NCBI GenBank assembly: GCA_030844895.1
Contig: CM061227.1
Location: forward strand, 77,178,575 to 77,242,574
Source: Ambrosia x helenae
Taxonomy: Eukaryota > Streptophyta > Magnoliopsida > Asterales > Asteraceae
DNA: 64,000 nt
Direction: 5' to 3'
Position numbers and translations under genes: made by a program. Shown one piece after another: positions 30,071 through 44,083 of this stretch. Position 1 is the stretch's first letter, and every line of letters starts with the position of its first letter. The notes beneath the pieces were generated by a model. It was given only the letters and a program-made list of their open reading frames with translations, did not search any database and had not been told where the DNA came from.

Positions 30071-32682
30071 TGTAACACCCCGAAAATCAGTCTCTCTTAA
30101 TCATGCCACCCGACATGATTCGCAAATAAAAAAAATGAATTAAATAATGAAGTGAATGTTTTATCAACGAATAAAATGGGGACCTTGTTATAATAAGATA
30201 ATAACCTTGTTAAATCTGTTGGTCTAGATAAGAATAGAACATAAAATATGAACTAACCTAGTTAGTGGTTAGTCAAGGAACTTGGAAACTAAGGGTTCAT
30301 AGTTGCCAATATTATAAGATGAGTTTTATTACCAATAATAAAACAATAAACACACACTTGTGTGTATTTGATCAAAACATCAAGATAACTTATTTTCCTT
30401 CAACAACTAAGCCCTAAACACAAGAACAAGGCCAATTGCAAGAAAAATCAGGGGGGTTATCAGTGCATGAGCTAAAATCTGGATCATCTAAGCCTAATAC
30501 ACAACAAGGTACCTTTTGTTTGGTATAATTTGATGTTATAACCCGTTTATTATTTGGTCAAAATCTAGGGTTTGGATAAAAACGTGAAATTATAGGTAAA
30601 TAAGATTGTTCTAGCCTAAGAGAGCTTCAAGCATACCTAATTTGGTTATGAATCACATTCTACATGTGTTTGTGATTATGATCATATGATAATGTTAATA
30701 CGTGAAAATTTGGGGTTTAACCTCTAGGTTGAATCAACTTATATCTAGTAATCCTTGTGACTCCTAGGAGTTCTTATAATGAGACATTTAAGAAATAAGG
30801 CCTGAATAACATGTTATGATGCCAATTAGACAATCAGTTATGCTTTGGCTAAACTTAGAATGTTGAAAAGTAAGTGTATTGGTGGGTGCACACCAATTGT
30901 TCGATGAAATTCCTAGATGAGTTAATCTCAATTACGCATTTAAGAAAAGGTATAATTGCACATGTTTTATATGAGAATATAGCTTTTGATAAGCTAGAAT
31001 TTAAATTGAATACATGAGGTTATGAATAGTAGGGAAATTCCATATTATATATTCTAACAAACAAGGTTTGACATGTCCCTAAGTTAGGTAAACGAACTAC
31101 GGAGCAAACGGGTCAAACAGATGCAAGCTCAATGTGTGTGGAAGAAAGAACGGATACAAGGTAAGTATTCCTTACACCATTAATTATAAACATAGTGTAT
31201 GTATTGTCTATCATTCGATAAACCTTGTGTATTGAGAAATGGTAAGACCCCGAATGGTGAAAATCCATAAGAGCAGGTCAAGTCTTGAGTAATCATACGA
31301 AAACATGTTTCATGATAATAATAATAAAACAAATGTTGTGAAAAATGGTTAAATTCATTAAACGGTTTACCTAATAGAGTTATGTGAAAAAGTGAGTTCG
31401 TAATCCAAGGATTGGAAGAAATCACTTGAGGGAAGTAATTTATAAGTATTTTTGTAAATGGCTTAAATGTTGTTCTTATTTGATCCTTAGATAAAAGCTT
31501 GAATAATCTAGTATTATGAATTCCGAGTCTTAATGGGTCAAATGGTGAGATATCACCATTTTGAGTTGTGGGAGATTAATGCTAGTCGTTTAGAAAGTAT
31601 ACAGGTGAATACATGGGATAATGGGTACTCGATGCCAAGAATCATGAAAAAGGGAGTACAAGGTATGGAACTGGGTCAATGTAACCCGGTAAGTCCGTAG
31701 TTAGATAAAAGCCTTTCTCTGAAGTGAATTAATTTAAAAAACAAGCCACATGGAATGTGGTGCCAAATCGGTAAGTCATTTTCAATAAATGTGTATAGTC
31801 CTCATTGATGCGCTTAGATGTGATTCAAAATGGTGAATTCATGAAATTCGCAAAACATTAAGTCCATAAAGGCTTAGAGGCTTTCAAACATTTAATGATT
31901 CGAAAATAATGGATAGTAACCAAGTGGTGTCACTCACGGGTGACTAAACGGGATATAGACCTCTAAGGGGTAGTTTGGGAATTTTAGAGGTCCACTAAAG
32001 GCTAATCAATAAACCGAGTCATAATAAGTGAATCAGACAATATTGATTAGTTTAACAAGTGTCCAATGAGTAGACAATATGGTTTTGAAGCCTTATGTGT
32101 AGTAAAATAGTGCCTTGTATAGTCCAAGGCCTTAACGGGTCGATTTGGGCAAAAATCGACATAAACATTTAAAACTAAGAACCGGGGTCATGGTGACATA
32201 AACCGGATGATGTTTTAGTTAAACAAGTTTCCAATGAGTCAACAATGTGATTGCTATGCTTTTTGAATTTTCAAAAAGCGTTTTGTATAGCCCATGGTCT
32301 TAACGTGTCGATTTGGGTAAAAATCACATAGTCTTTAGTTAAGCCGAAAAGAGTTTTTAAACATAGTAAATGGGCATCATTAAAGCCATTAAATGGTATT
32401 AAACAAGTCTCCAAATGTCCTTAGAAAGGGCCTTGAATTTGGTGTTTAAAGTATCCAAAAACCGGGAAAACGGACAAGGGAATAATGACTACGGCTGAGA
32501 AAAAGCAGCAGGGGCAGAGCCTACTGGCCGTAAGCTACGGCGGGGTCCCCCTAAATGTGTTGTTTTGTCCATTTGATCTAGTTCGTTTCGTTTTCGACGT
32601 GTTTTGACACTTCAACTATTCTAAAGACATTATTATCAATCCCACTAACCATTCTTTATGTAATGGTGCTAGGTACACCTTC
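30071..32682 (+). repeat. Element D LTR, interrupted by element E
   Basis: Starts TGTAACACCCCG after a polypurine tract. About 2.6 kb without coding potential; a strong donor-like CAAG/GTAAGT lies at about 31,161. It is broken at 32,683 by the TG end of element E's LTR; the remainder should lie beyond the window. Five bases before the break (CCTTC, 32,678-32,682) would be E's target duplication. Confidence 0.6.
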
Positions 32683-33927
32683 TGTCACACCCTAACCCGG
32701 ACAGGTTGAAATGTCACTATTACGAATATCAAAACCAAACATAATCCATTTAAAAAGAAAAAATAGAATCAAAAAGACAAACGAGAGTCTCAAAACAATC
32801 CGAACAAAATCCAAAATCTTAATTTATTTATTACTGAATTTAAACGAAAATGAAATGTCTTAAAACTTCATTTCTCTCTCACTCATCCCTGATTCCCGAG
32901 ATTACCTGAAAACATATATGACAACACAACAAAGAAAAATACGGCTGAGCCAAAATTGCCCAGTAACGAAGAAATGAACAGTTCATGAAAAGAACGGACG
33001 AGGGGGAAAGAAATACGAAATCCCAACACTTATAATTTAAACTCGAAGCCAAACCCATACCGAAACAAATGTTGAACACGATCTATGAAGTAACCCAACA
33101 CCCATTCAGGATAAATTCAAACGTAACGGAGCATATCGAAACAAAATCATAAACATATCAGAACATACACGGATATCAAACCGCGTGACTATATACAACA
33201 ACAAATTATGTCACATCAAACGGAAACCACACATGAACCAAAATACACTGACAAACTGGTACACAGATAGTTATTCTATGTACCTATGAGATGTTGAATG
33301 TGGTGTACACCCATTATTCCAATCCCCACAAAACAAACGCAAACTCAAACTCAAAGCCAAGATCGATCAATACGCCTCTAGGGGCTAAGTGTTACGCTAA
33401 CACATTCTAGAAATGCCGTGAACTCTTAATACGCACTGTCACGAAAAGTGACATGTCGTTGACGCCCAACGACAAGTCAAAACAATCTACTCTGGTGATA
33501 GAGTACAAAGGCTAGTCCCCTGCCAGTTTCGGATACCTAGTCCTAGATAGTGGTTTTAGTAACTAAAAATTAGTCTCCATTGAATAGGACCAACAGAAAC
33601 TAACGTCCAGTCTCCGATACATAAAATTCAGTCCTAAATTTATCTCCTAGGACCACTTGATTTTAGTCCCTAATACTTGTCTTCAATGACTGCAAATCAG
33701 TCACGGATGTTGCGGTATTTCAGTCCCTATCACATTTCTATAGGTAGTGATAATCAGTTCTTTAAACCACATCGTTTTAGTCCTTAATATGTTTACTTTA
33801 ATGACTGAAAAATAATCTCAAATACCATATCATTTTAGTCTCGGAAGTCGGAAACACTACTGCATAAACGATCATACACAACCATTTTTTTATAAATAAA
33901 ATTAAAAAATCAAGTTTATTCATTTTA

Positions 33928-35284
33928 TCTATACTATATATAAAGCATGAGGCAAGGATACCAACCAAATTTAAGTAATTACTATACTTTATGCTTACGG
34001 TACAACACCTTAATGAAGTTAGTAAAAGGTTAAGATGGTCTTTCTACAATATTATTAAATTATATTAATTAAAACCCATCTAGCATTAAGTATAATTATT
34101 GATAATATAAAAAGATAGTAAAAAGGGTTGTGCTATAATTAAAATTTCTTTGGTATAAACATATATATTATGACAACTATACATATTCTAACTCCCATAT
34201 ACCATTAAGTTTGTATTAATGTTTTCTTTGTTATAAACATATATATTATGATGACTATACATATTCTAACCGCTATATACCATTATGTTTGTATGAATGT
34301 TATGTCAAATAGAGGCTTATTGTACATGGTACAACTCATTGATAAAGTGCTCTCTCATTTTCCATCCTGTCTTTCTCTCTATAATCTTTGTTCTTATGTT
34401 CACATACGTTATATAGTGGTTGCTAAGAATAACCATTGAGAATACGGGAAATGGTAGCATCTTGCGATAAACTTTAACAACTCATGTTCCTGATTGAGAT
34501 ATAGCTCAAAAGAGAAACACGCAAGATGTGAAGCGAAATGTATTACGAGGGAAATTGTAGACAATGTTGGAAATTCGTGCGTCATGACACATGTCAGTGA
34601 TGTAACACAAATAAAAACACTCCCGTTTTGTAATATGATTAAGCTCGTTGTTTGTTTGATTTCGCATGTATGTTGGTGATGATGGAATTCTAGCATCTAG
34701 GACGATTTGTGGAAGTTTGATGTTGTTATTTGAATCCCTAAGCTAATTCACATCATTTTAATTATACCTATAGTTATTTTTAAGTAAACCTCAAAATCAA
34801 ATATTTATACATACACATCCATATACTCAAACACATCTTACAGACATACACAACACACAATACATTACACACATGATTTTTATTAAACGAATTAAATGAC
34901 CCATAGTTTCTACAAATTAGCACAACAAGATAGATCGAGTAAATGCATAATCTCCAGATTCACATACGTAAAAATACGATAAACTGTAGTTTTTTGTGAC
35001 GTTTAAGCGGAGACAACTTATCGTTAGATATACGGCTCGCCATTAAGGTATGAATTCTAGAATTATCTATTTATAGTGTAATGTTATATTTATTTTTGTC
35101 ATAGTTTATGCATTTTGAATCTAATTTTTTGGGTGATGTTTCAAAATGTTTTTTTATAAATATTTTCAAATTATTTGATTTAGATTAATTATATCTTCGC
35201 CCATCTCGTCGAATTATCAGCTACACGATTATACTTATACTTGTGGATTGTTCACCCCGCCGCATCGCGCGGGCTCCCCACTAG
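33928..35284 (+). mobile_element. Non-autonomous Helitron-like element
   Basis: Begins TCTATACTATATATAAAG after an A and ends CTAG before a T (35,281-35,284). A GC hairpin (CCCGC / GCGGG, about 35,256-35,273) lies just before the end. These are the standard Helitron terminal features. No Rep/helicase coding. It is inserted inside element K. Confidence 0.65.
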
Positions 35285-37120
35285 TAAATATATAGACAAA
35301 TACAAATTAAACTACAAATTTATAAACTACCACTAATGTGTACATTTTTTCCTAATATTATAACTTCATTTGATTCAAAATATTACAATAACATTCACAT
35401 TCATACTTAACATTTAAGCCTTGTTCATCTTCATGCAACTGACATCAATGTTTAAATTAAATGATGGCGCCTGAAACAAACATGAATAAAGCCAGGCTTA
35501 TCAGATAATAGAAACTAAAACAAAGACAAGTTGGACACTAACCTTAGTGGAAGAAAGACTTGATTATAATATGCACCAATCTTGCAATTTGATATTTTCT
35601 AAATTCTGAGGAAGCATAAGAATGTCAGTTAAAAGCTTGACATCTATTATAATTAATGCCCATATTTGAAACAAAAACAAGAATAGATCATCAAGACGAA
35701 TAGTAAAGATTACGTGTTAAATCGTCGTCATTGATGTACACGAAACACTTCATTGTTAGGTTTAGTGAATAAAATCAATCATTCTCCATTTATGTTCACC
35801 CAAATGAAATGTGAGTAACTTGCCAGCAACAAATCTACAAAACAAAAATTAACTTTAGATTGAGTACTTAATAAAAAGCAGATATAGAAAACAAAAGACA
35901 CCTATAACCCATGAACATATGCATAACAATAAATTGATAAAAGTGTAACTAATGACTGAGAACAAAGGTTCTAAATATTTTAATCTGTTCCAAGTTTTAA
36001 TCAACTTCATTGTATCACCATGTTGCCTTATATTTTTTTTTAACATACAAGCAATTCATAAGAACACACATTTTTCAACATGCTAACATGTTAATCTACA
36101 AATTACAAAATGAAACGAACTAAGCTTCCAATGTAATTGATGCATAAGCACACACATTTTTGAAACTTTTTAAGCTTAATGATCAAAATATTAAATATGA
36201 TTTCCCTCTTAAATTTTGATCTAAAAAACTTCAACATGACCTCTAATTTGTGTTCCCTTTCTATCACGAGTTCACAACTAAATATAAAATGCTAGAATAT
36301 ATTTTATAATTTTTAATATAAAAAGTGTCCTCTAATTTTGTGTTCCCCTTTTATCACAACTGAACATAAATGACTTGAATATTAATTTTTTTTCTTGTTC
36401 TTAACATTCGTCCATCCAGTTTTCATGTAAATCACCGATAACAATAAAAGAATGAAACTGAAAACCTATAGTTTCGAATTCGAACAAAAGTCAAATAACT
36501 AACACAAATCTTAAATTGACCTTAGCAATGACAGTCCTAAATCTCAACAAGGGGAAACAATCAGTTCAGCCACATAGTCCTATTCAATGTTGAATCAAAC
36601 ATACTCACTTATTATCTGTTACAGATCAAATGAATGGGTTCGAATAATAGTTCAATTGATACCTTAATCTTTTGGCAATACTGAACGACAAAACTTCATT
36701 GCAGAAGCAGCGACTTCAAGAAGGTGCATACAGGGTAGTCAGAGCAGAGGGTTTCGTGAGGGAATAACTGATGCTTGATGGGGTTTGAATCATTGGAAGG
36801 GAAGTTGGATATAGAGGGGATTGACATCCCGATTTCTCGGTTATTTGTTGCAAGTGTTTCGCCAGAGTCATAAAAAATGAGTTTTTTTCCCAAAAGGGTG
36901 TACCTACAAAACTTATTTACCAATTTAGTGTAGTTTAAAACATAATTCCCAAAATAGGTCTTTCCTTATTTTATATTAAAAAAAAATCAAAAATCAGTTA
37001 ACCAAAAACCCAACAAACACCACTGATTGCACTTCTTCTCGGACAATCACCCAAAGGAATACCGGTGACGGTTGACCGCAAAGATTCCGGCAAGCTCCAA
37101 TATTATTAGTAACAGAAAGG
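35285..37120. other. AT-rich interior of element K
   Basis: No credible ORF; the longest open frames (about 75 codons) are of random composition. I see no recognisable gene fragment here. Confidence 0.5.
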
Positions 37121-38783
37121 TATATTGTACAAGCATATTTGAGAGTGAAATTTAGTCTCTAAAAAGGTGTCAAGATATTAGCGATTAATTACTAGTCACC
37201 AAAATATGTCACATAAAAATCAGTCCCCAATATTATTAGTAACTGATAAATCAGTCCTAGATATTACGTACTTGAGACTGATATACCAGTCTCAGATAAT
37301 TTAGTCTCTAATAGTCACTTTTCTTGTAGTGGCGCTAAGGTCATGCGAATAACTAATTACATGAAACAAAACTAATACTAGCAGGAACATGCAAAAATCA
37401 TTAAAAATTAAGAGGTATATTGCATGCTACAACAAATTTGACAAACTTATAATACGAATCTTAGACAACTAAACAAACAGACAAATCCGCACTACAAAGT
37501 GACGGACATGATAAAAAAAATACTATGATGTCAAGAACGAGAATCCGTACCTTATAAGCAAAGCAAAGTCCAAGCAAAAACAAATCGTCGTCAACAAGTA
37601 TGCGGACCTATATTTTCATTATTAAATATAGTTACCTTAATTCCGCTCTATGATTCGTTGATTGGCTGATTGTCCGGCGACGAAAACATTTATGTGTCTT
37701 AACTAATAAGGTAAATGAGTTAAACCAATTTATAGTTGTATACATTACGTATTCATTCTTAAACGGGTACAAAAGTAGGGATTAAATTAAGATAATGACA
37801 CTAAAATATTGTAATAGTTATATAAACAATACATAACCTTCGAATTACCAAAAATAGTTTGAACAATACTTATACATTATCCCAACCCATTTGTTATTTA
37901 CATAATTATGTTTCTAAAGCCAAATCAGATGGCATTTATATAAGTCTCAAAGCTATACAAACTCATAATGTTATTTGACATAATCGATTTAGAGATAATT
38001 ATATAAAAGTATATGAGCCATCATATGGCTCATCTTCTTCAATCTACAAATATATGTGACAAACAAAATTAGGTTTTGACCGTATTCTTTTAACCAAGGC
38101 ATTCAAGCTAAATAAAAACCACACTAACAAACAATTACCATAATACATAGGTAGTCGCCAAAACAAAATCAGAATTTAAGAGTTATAATCAAGCACACAA
38201 AAGCGTGTATATTCAAAAGTGGAACAAAATTTTCCCCTCAGAAGTCGAACAGAACCGAACGAGTCAGAGAGAGGGAGCGGTGGATGAAATGTGGATCGTA
38301 ACCGAATCGAAAGTTTCAAACGTGTTGTCGATAACCCGAAGATGGTGCAGCGGCGGACTAAAGTAAGTGACCGGTCGACTTGATAGTGGCGGTGGGCGGT
38401 AATGAACTGGTTCTGTGGTAGCGTTTAGAGTTCAATGGGTTTTATAAAAAAAATCGGTTAGTTTAACGAATGTTACGCCCGATCTTTGGTAGGTGCGTTC
38501 AAATTTTGGAATGTATTATGTGATAAGGTTTAATGGGTACTTATTACCGAGAAAAGAGTGCGGCAATTTTGCAAGTGATTATCAAAATCATTAATTATTA
38601 TTCTGTTAATTCTATTCTCATTAAGTGCCAAGAATTAAACACATAATTATTCATTATTGTTTTGCTTTTATTTTTTAAGGAAACTTGTCTCAAAGTTGTA
38701 AACTAAAAAAATATGTCAAAACAATTCAATGCAAATAATCATTAATTTTTATTTTTTTTATAAAATTTCTAACCATTAGAAAT

Positions 38784-38797
38784 CTACCCCCTTAAAA
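38784..38797 (-). other. Polypurine tract of element E
   Basis: Minus strand reads TTTTTTTAAGGGGGTAGATT, preceded by GAGGACAAAT. This is the typical gypsy 3' end before an LTR. Confidence 0.6.
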
Positions 38798-39222
38798 AAA
38801 TTTGTCCTCAAAATTGTTAGGTATGAATTGCGAGCAAATTTTAGACAAAGCAGAAACACAAATCATATGTATAGGAAGTATTGAGTGACTGACATGACAA
38901 GTAAATAAGGACTTTTACGAATAGAAATTCGTACTTGATTAGACAAAATCAAAAATATCGAATATCATAGTACTAAGACTTAAATGGATTCAGGTAGTGT
39001 AAACAAATGACATGTCCAATTGAAAGATAGGAAAGGGATAATGGACTCGATTTGATTAGGGCAATCTCTATATACATAATTAGTAACAGTTGAATATCTC
39101 AAAGGCCAAATTAACTAGAGGGTACTCTATGTCAAATTGCGTGGACTTCAAATACTTAGCAAACAAAATGTTACCACATAATGGTTGCACGAGTATCAAC
39201 TAGCGAACGTATATCATATTTA

Positions 39223-39945
39223 TTAAAATATGCACTTAACCAAAAGCATACCTAGGGCATTAGCGGCGTTTCCCCCTGTATTAGCTCTAGGGTTAACCTG
39301 AGGGCACTCCCTAACCATATGTCCCGCATCTCCACAATTGAAACAAAGTCCTGCAGCTCGACGACAAACCCCTTTATGAGGTTTTCCACAAGTGGCACAA
39401 GGAGGGCTGCGGTTTGGTGGCGGGTTCTGAGGCTGACCTTGATTTGGATCCTGATTTTGTTGCGCTGGCCTATGATTTTGATTATGGTAATTCCTTTCAA
39501 AACGGTGCCGACGTCCTCGGAATTGATCATCGCTATCACGAGTATCAGAATTACCCTCGTTGTTTTCCCTTGGCCGTTTGTGATTATCATCAAAAGCCTT
39601 TTCCCGATGTTTCTTATCACTATCCAAATTCTTGACGGCATCCACAATCTCATTAATGACAGCAAAACGAAGGTTCGGGATAAATTTCCTATCCCGATCA
39701 CACACGGCCCACTTGAAACGATTGGTTTGCTGCTCATGAGTACCTGTAGTTGGGCCCAGAAAACTCACTGGACAACATAAATTAGCTTTAAATTCCATGA
39801 TTGGTTCGTCGTCATCCTGCATGATCGTAGAATACTCCGTTAAATACTCGCTGCGGTCAGCATCAGTAATGTATTGCTGATAGAACAGTGTACGAAAGTC
39901 ATTCCATGGCAATGTAGCAGCATAGTTATCATCTCCCCGTCCTAA
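39223..39945 (-). pseudogene. gag: Element E gag fragment
   Basis: Gypsy-type gag: LPWNDFRTLFYQQYITDADR at the start, an arginine/asparagine/glutamine-rich linker, a Cys-rich segment CATCGKPHKGVC and a CCHC knuckle CFNCGDAGHMVREC. The open frame has no ATG at its beginning (TTG at 39,912) and can be followed upstream to the deletion junction at about 39,945. The N-terminal half is therefore lost by a deletion that also removed the primer-binding site. Its right flank is LTR sequence. Confidence 0.8.
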
Positions 39946-41682
39946 ATCTTAATTTATTTATTACTGAATTTAAACAAAAATGAAAAGTCTTGAAACTTCA
40001 TTTCTCTCTCACTCATCCCTAATTCCCCATATTACTTGCAAACACATAAGACAGCACAACAAAGAAAAATACGGCTGAGCCAAAATTGCCCAGTAACGGA
40101 GAAATCAATAGTTCATGAAAAGAACGGATGAGGGGAAAGAAATACGAAATCCTGACAATTATATTTTAAACTCAAACCCAAACCCAAACCCATACCGAAA
40201 CAAATGTTGAACACAATCTATGAAGTAACCCAACACCCATTCAGGACAAATTCAAACGTATCGGAGCATATCAAAACAAAATCATAAACATATCAAAACA
40301 TACACGGATATCAAACTGCGTGACTATATATAGCAATAAATTATGTCACATCAAACGGAAACCACCCATGAGCCAAAACAAAATGACAAACGGGTGCACA
40401 GATAGCTAGTCTGTGCACCTATGAGATGGTGAGTGTGGCGTACACCCATTATTCCAATCTTCACAAAACAAACTCAAATTCAAAGCTAAGATCGATCTAT
40501 ACGCCTCTAAGGGCCAAGTGTTACACAAACACAATCTAGAAACGCCGTGAACTCTTATTACGCACTGTCACGATATGTGCCATGTCGTTGACGACCAAAC
40601 GACAAGTCAAAACAAACTGCTCAGGTGATAGAGTACAAAGCTAAGGTCATGCGAATAACTAATTACATGGAACAAAACTAATAATAACATGAACATGGAA
40701 CAATGATTACAAATTATGTGGCATATTTCATGCTAAAACGAATTTGACAAAGTTATAATACGAATCTTAGACAACTAACAAATCAGACAAAATCTGCACT
40801 ACAAAGTGACGGACATGATAAAAGAAATACTATGATGTCAAGAACGAGAATCCGTACCTTATAAGCAAAGCAAAGCCCAAGCAAAAACAAATCGTCGTCA
40901 ACAAGTATGCGGTCCTATATTTTCATTATTAAATATAGTTACATTAATTCCGCTCTATGATTCGTTGATTGGCTCATTGTCCAGCGATGAAAACATTTAT
41001 GAGTCTTGACTAATAAGGTAAATGAGTTAGACCAATTTATTGGTGTATACATTACGTATTCATTCTTAAACGGATACAAAAGTAGGGATTTAATTAAGAT
41101 AATGACACTAAAATATTGTAATTGATATATAAACAATACATAACCTTCGAATTACCAAAAATAGTTTGAACAATACTTATACACTAATCCAACCCATTTG
41201 TTATTTACATAATTATTTTTCTAAAGCCCAATCATATGGCATTTATATAACTCTCAAAGTTGTACAAACGCATCATGCTCTTTGACATAATCGCTTTAGA
41301 TATAATTATATAAAAGTCTATGAGCCATCCTATGGCTCATCTTCTTCAATCTAGAAAGCTCTGTGACAAACAAAATTAGGTTTTGACCGTATTCATTTAA
41401 CCAAGGTATTCAAGCTAAACAAAAACCACACTAACAAACAATTACCATAATACGTAGGTAGTCGCCGGAACAAAATCAGAATTTAAGAGTTATAATCAAG
41501 CACACAAAAGCATATATATTCAAAAGTGGAGCAGAATCTTCACCTAAGAAGTCGAACAGAACCGAACGTGTTAGAGAGAGGGAGCGGTGGTTGAAATGTG
41601 GATCATAACCGAATCGAAAGTTTCAAATGTGTTGTCGATAACCCGAAGATGGTGCAGCGGCAGATTAAAGCAGGTGACCAGT
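39946..41682 (-). repeat. Element E right LTR (5' LTR), truncated
   Basis: Lacks the first 133 bases of the LTR (joined directly to gag) and is cut at 41,683 by insertion of element F. It provides the empty-site reference for element K. Confidence 0.75.
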
Positions 41683-41826
41683 TGTAACATCGCAAAATTT
41701 TCCCCAAATTGTAATACGTAAAAGCCCTTGTGTTACATCTTTATCATTAATTTTATACAAATGTGCCTAAGTCTTTATTTTCCTAACTCACAACTTATAT
41801 ATATATATATAATACATTTTTTATGC

Positions 41827-41827
<1 letters not shown>

Positions 41828-41861
<34 letters not shown>

Positions 41862-41863
41862 TG
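41828..41863. repeat. AAT microsatellite
   Basis: About eleven AAT/TAA units. The same tract in the 3' LTR is roughly twice as long (63,822-63,889). Confidence 0.9.
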
Positions 41864-42019
41864 TTTTAGAAGTTGGCTTGTAAATTTTTCCAAGTCAAAC
41901 CAATCCCTTTAATACAAAAGTTGGAGCCCAAAACTGAAGCCTAACACCCAACCCAAGCAAAAAAAAAAAAACCCGGCCCAAACCCCCTTCCTTCCTCTCC
42001 CCTCAAACCTGTTAAAAAA

Positions 42020-42110
42020 AATAAAAACCAACCAGACTCAAACTCGAGTCTGGTTCCGGTTCGAACTCAACAAACAACAACAGCACCACTGGACCACATA
42101 GGCGATTAGT
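42020..42110 (-). other. tRNA-like module F1 (minus) in element F's LTR
   Basis: On the minus strand: GTCCAGTGGTGCTGTTGTTG (A-box/D-arm-like), about 10-15 bases later a B-box-like GAGTTCGAACC (42,058-42,068), a hairpin CCAGACTC / GAGTCTGG, then T-runs. The position corresponds to module H1 in element H. No full cloverleaf; not a tRNA gene. Confidence 0.4.
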
Positions 42111-42670
42111 GATGAATCTGGATCACAAAAATATATAAACCCTCCTTATTATCGTGCAGCCAATCATTCCAAAATCAACAATCAATCCACATTTTTATGG
42201 AAATTCGTCTATGGAAACTATTGACTGACCACGTCCGATTATTTCCCACGCAAAATCACGAGTAACAACATTCCAATTCGAGCCATTTTGACGCGTCTAT
42301 AATTAATGTTTGGTCAAAATTTCTAATTCAGCATTTAGGCTCGCTATACTATAAATTGAACCTCCCTCTAAGGCCTAAACACACCGAATAACACTGTCCC
42401 ACTATCAATTTTTGCTGTTCGTTGTTAAGAATTCACAGAATCGAGCTTCGTTGACTTTTCGTTTAACTCGTTCATCACGCATCCTAGAGCCTTGTATGTT
42501 TCGATTAATTACTTGCTTTTGTTCTTTGTTGTTGTGCGACTGATAACCCCATGATTTCTGGGGTTATCGTTTGATGATTAAACGGATTGGAAAAACTAGG
42601 GTTCTTAGTATAGATTTGGGGAAGATGACATTTCGCAGTCATCGTATTTATTTTAAACAAACTGATAATA

Positions 42671-42774
42671 ATCACCACCTGATCTATAGATCAGCTGGTG
42701 ATGCACCTTGTAGTTAAACAAAGAACCGGTTGCTGGCAGGAATTCGAATCCTAGCCACAGCAACAAATTTTTTT
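42671..42774 (+). other. tRNA-like module F2 (plus) in element F's LTR
   Basis: An inverted repeat with 16-base arms and one mismatch (42,671-42,702, centre GATCTATAGATC), then GAATTCGAATCC (B-box-like, 42,740-42,751) and a run of seven T (42,768-42,774). It lies about 320 bases downstream of the TATA box. It matches module H2 in order. Confidence 0.5.
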
Positions 42775-43599
42775 GAAGCCTTTTTATTTATATTTTACCT
42801 ATTAAACTTTAAAAATCGATTTTTAATACTAAACATGGTTTGTAAATCTTACAAAATTTATTTTAAGTCAATCTTATGATAAAGTTTGATACCTAACTTT
42901 TAGTTTTTCAAAAATCATTTATTTATTATATATAATAAATATTACAAATTTATTCAATTATAATTATAAAATTCTATAAAAATATCAAAACGACTTTATA
43001 AAATTCCACAAAAATTATTCTATGTTTATAAAACAATAAACATTCCAGAAATGATTTTTATTTCTGAAAATCATTTATTTAATATTTTTAATCAATTTTT
43101 GCTATTTTAATCATAAATAAATCATAATAAATTCGTTTTTCATTATTTTTACATCAAAATTTCACATAAATTATTATTAATAATTTAGAACAGAAATATA
43201 AATATTTGATTCGAAATTTATAATTTTTAATATTTTTAAATATTAAGTCTACATTTTGTCAAATAATTATTATTATATAAATATTCATTAATTAAGAAAA
43301 TAATTTTATAAAAATTATTTTCACATTTATTACATTTTAATTCAACTACTTTTAGTTAATATTACTCAGAAAATATTTTTATTAATTATTTCGTTATTTA
43401 TTAAAGTTATTAACAAATTAATTTAATCATAAATCAATTATTAATCCCCAAATTAGGAACCCTAGCACATTTTAGACTAGAAAACTTAGACTTATTAAGT
43501 TTTCCCCAACACTTATTTATTACCTTGAAATAGGGTGATATTTGGATACACACGAGCCACATTTACATATATAACAAGGGTCTCCATTCTAACACTAAG

Positions 43600-44083
43600 G
43601 TGAGTTTTACATAGCCCCTTTTCTTTTTCACTATTTTGGGGTGAAACATGTTACAACATTCTATCTACAATTCAATCATAAGTGTCTATGTGTTATTCTA
43701 TGTTGCATTATGTCTTAAACATGACTAGGGTAAGCACAATATTCTAGCATAATCATTAACATTGATCAGCCGACGGTATACAATGATAGATCTATTGGAC
43801 TGACAATCCCACCTGGATACGTGTACCTCCTACATAGGTATCGTGGGTGATTGTTATCGAATTTATAACATAATCGAGTGAACCATGAGCGTATGGGATG
43901 GACCACAATATTCTAGTCACAAGGTTTGATTATGCACTCGATTTACCCGATAGTATGTTTTCACGTATGGACTAGACTTGCCATGACACTTGAATTGTAC
44001 AAGTTTTATTCAATTATCAAAACCTATGTAATTCTCACCAACTTTTGTTGACCCAAAATATTTTCAAACTTAACATGTTTCAG
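43600..44083 (+). promoter_or_regulatory. Putative intron in element F's LTR
   Basis: Donor AAG/GTGAGTTTT and acceptor CATGTTTCAG/GTTA, 484 bp. Conserved in position and ends with C, H and I. Confidence 0.5.

Larger units (their letters stand above)
33512..37331. mobile_element. Element K: CACTA-like non-autonomous transposon
   Basis: Defined by comparison with the uninterrupted right LTR. The right end is TTTTCTTGTAGTG, the classic CACTACAAGAAAA terminal repeat of CACTA elements in inverse. Both ends are packed with short subterminal repeats of the AGTCYCTAAT / TCAGTCCCTA type (33,515-33,850 and 37,150-37,320). The matching left terminus is not visible, so that end is probably damaged. No transposase. 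Confidence 0.6.
32683..38783 (-). repeat. Element E left LTR (3' LTR), carrying an inserted DNA transposon
   Basis: Starts TGTCACACCC. It is interrupted at about 33,512-37,334 by unrelated sequence that is absent from the right copy at 40,642/40,643. Net LTR length is about 2.3 kb. It ends near the polypurine tract at 38,784. Confidence 0.75.
32683..41682 (-). mobile_element. Element E: gypsy element on the minus strand, gag only, with large internal deletion
   Basis: Two LTR copies: 32,683 to about 38,783 (with a 3.8 kb insert) and 39,946-41,682 (truncated at both ends). Homologous blocks are 32,816-33,511 with 39,947-40,642, and 37,335-38,370 with 40,643-41,680. A rough count gives about 8 percent divergence. 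Only 1.2 kb of internal sequence remains, with a gag fragment. Primer-binding site and pol are missing. Confidence 0.8.

Noticed and set aside
39319..39780. Plus-strand ORF of 153 codons opposite E gag
   Set aside because: Antisense shadow of gag; the CCHC knuckle on the minus strand decides the frame.
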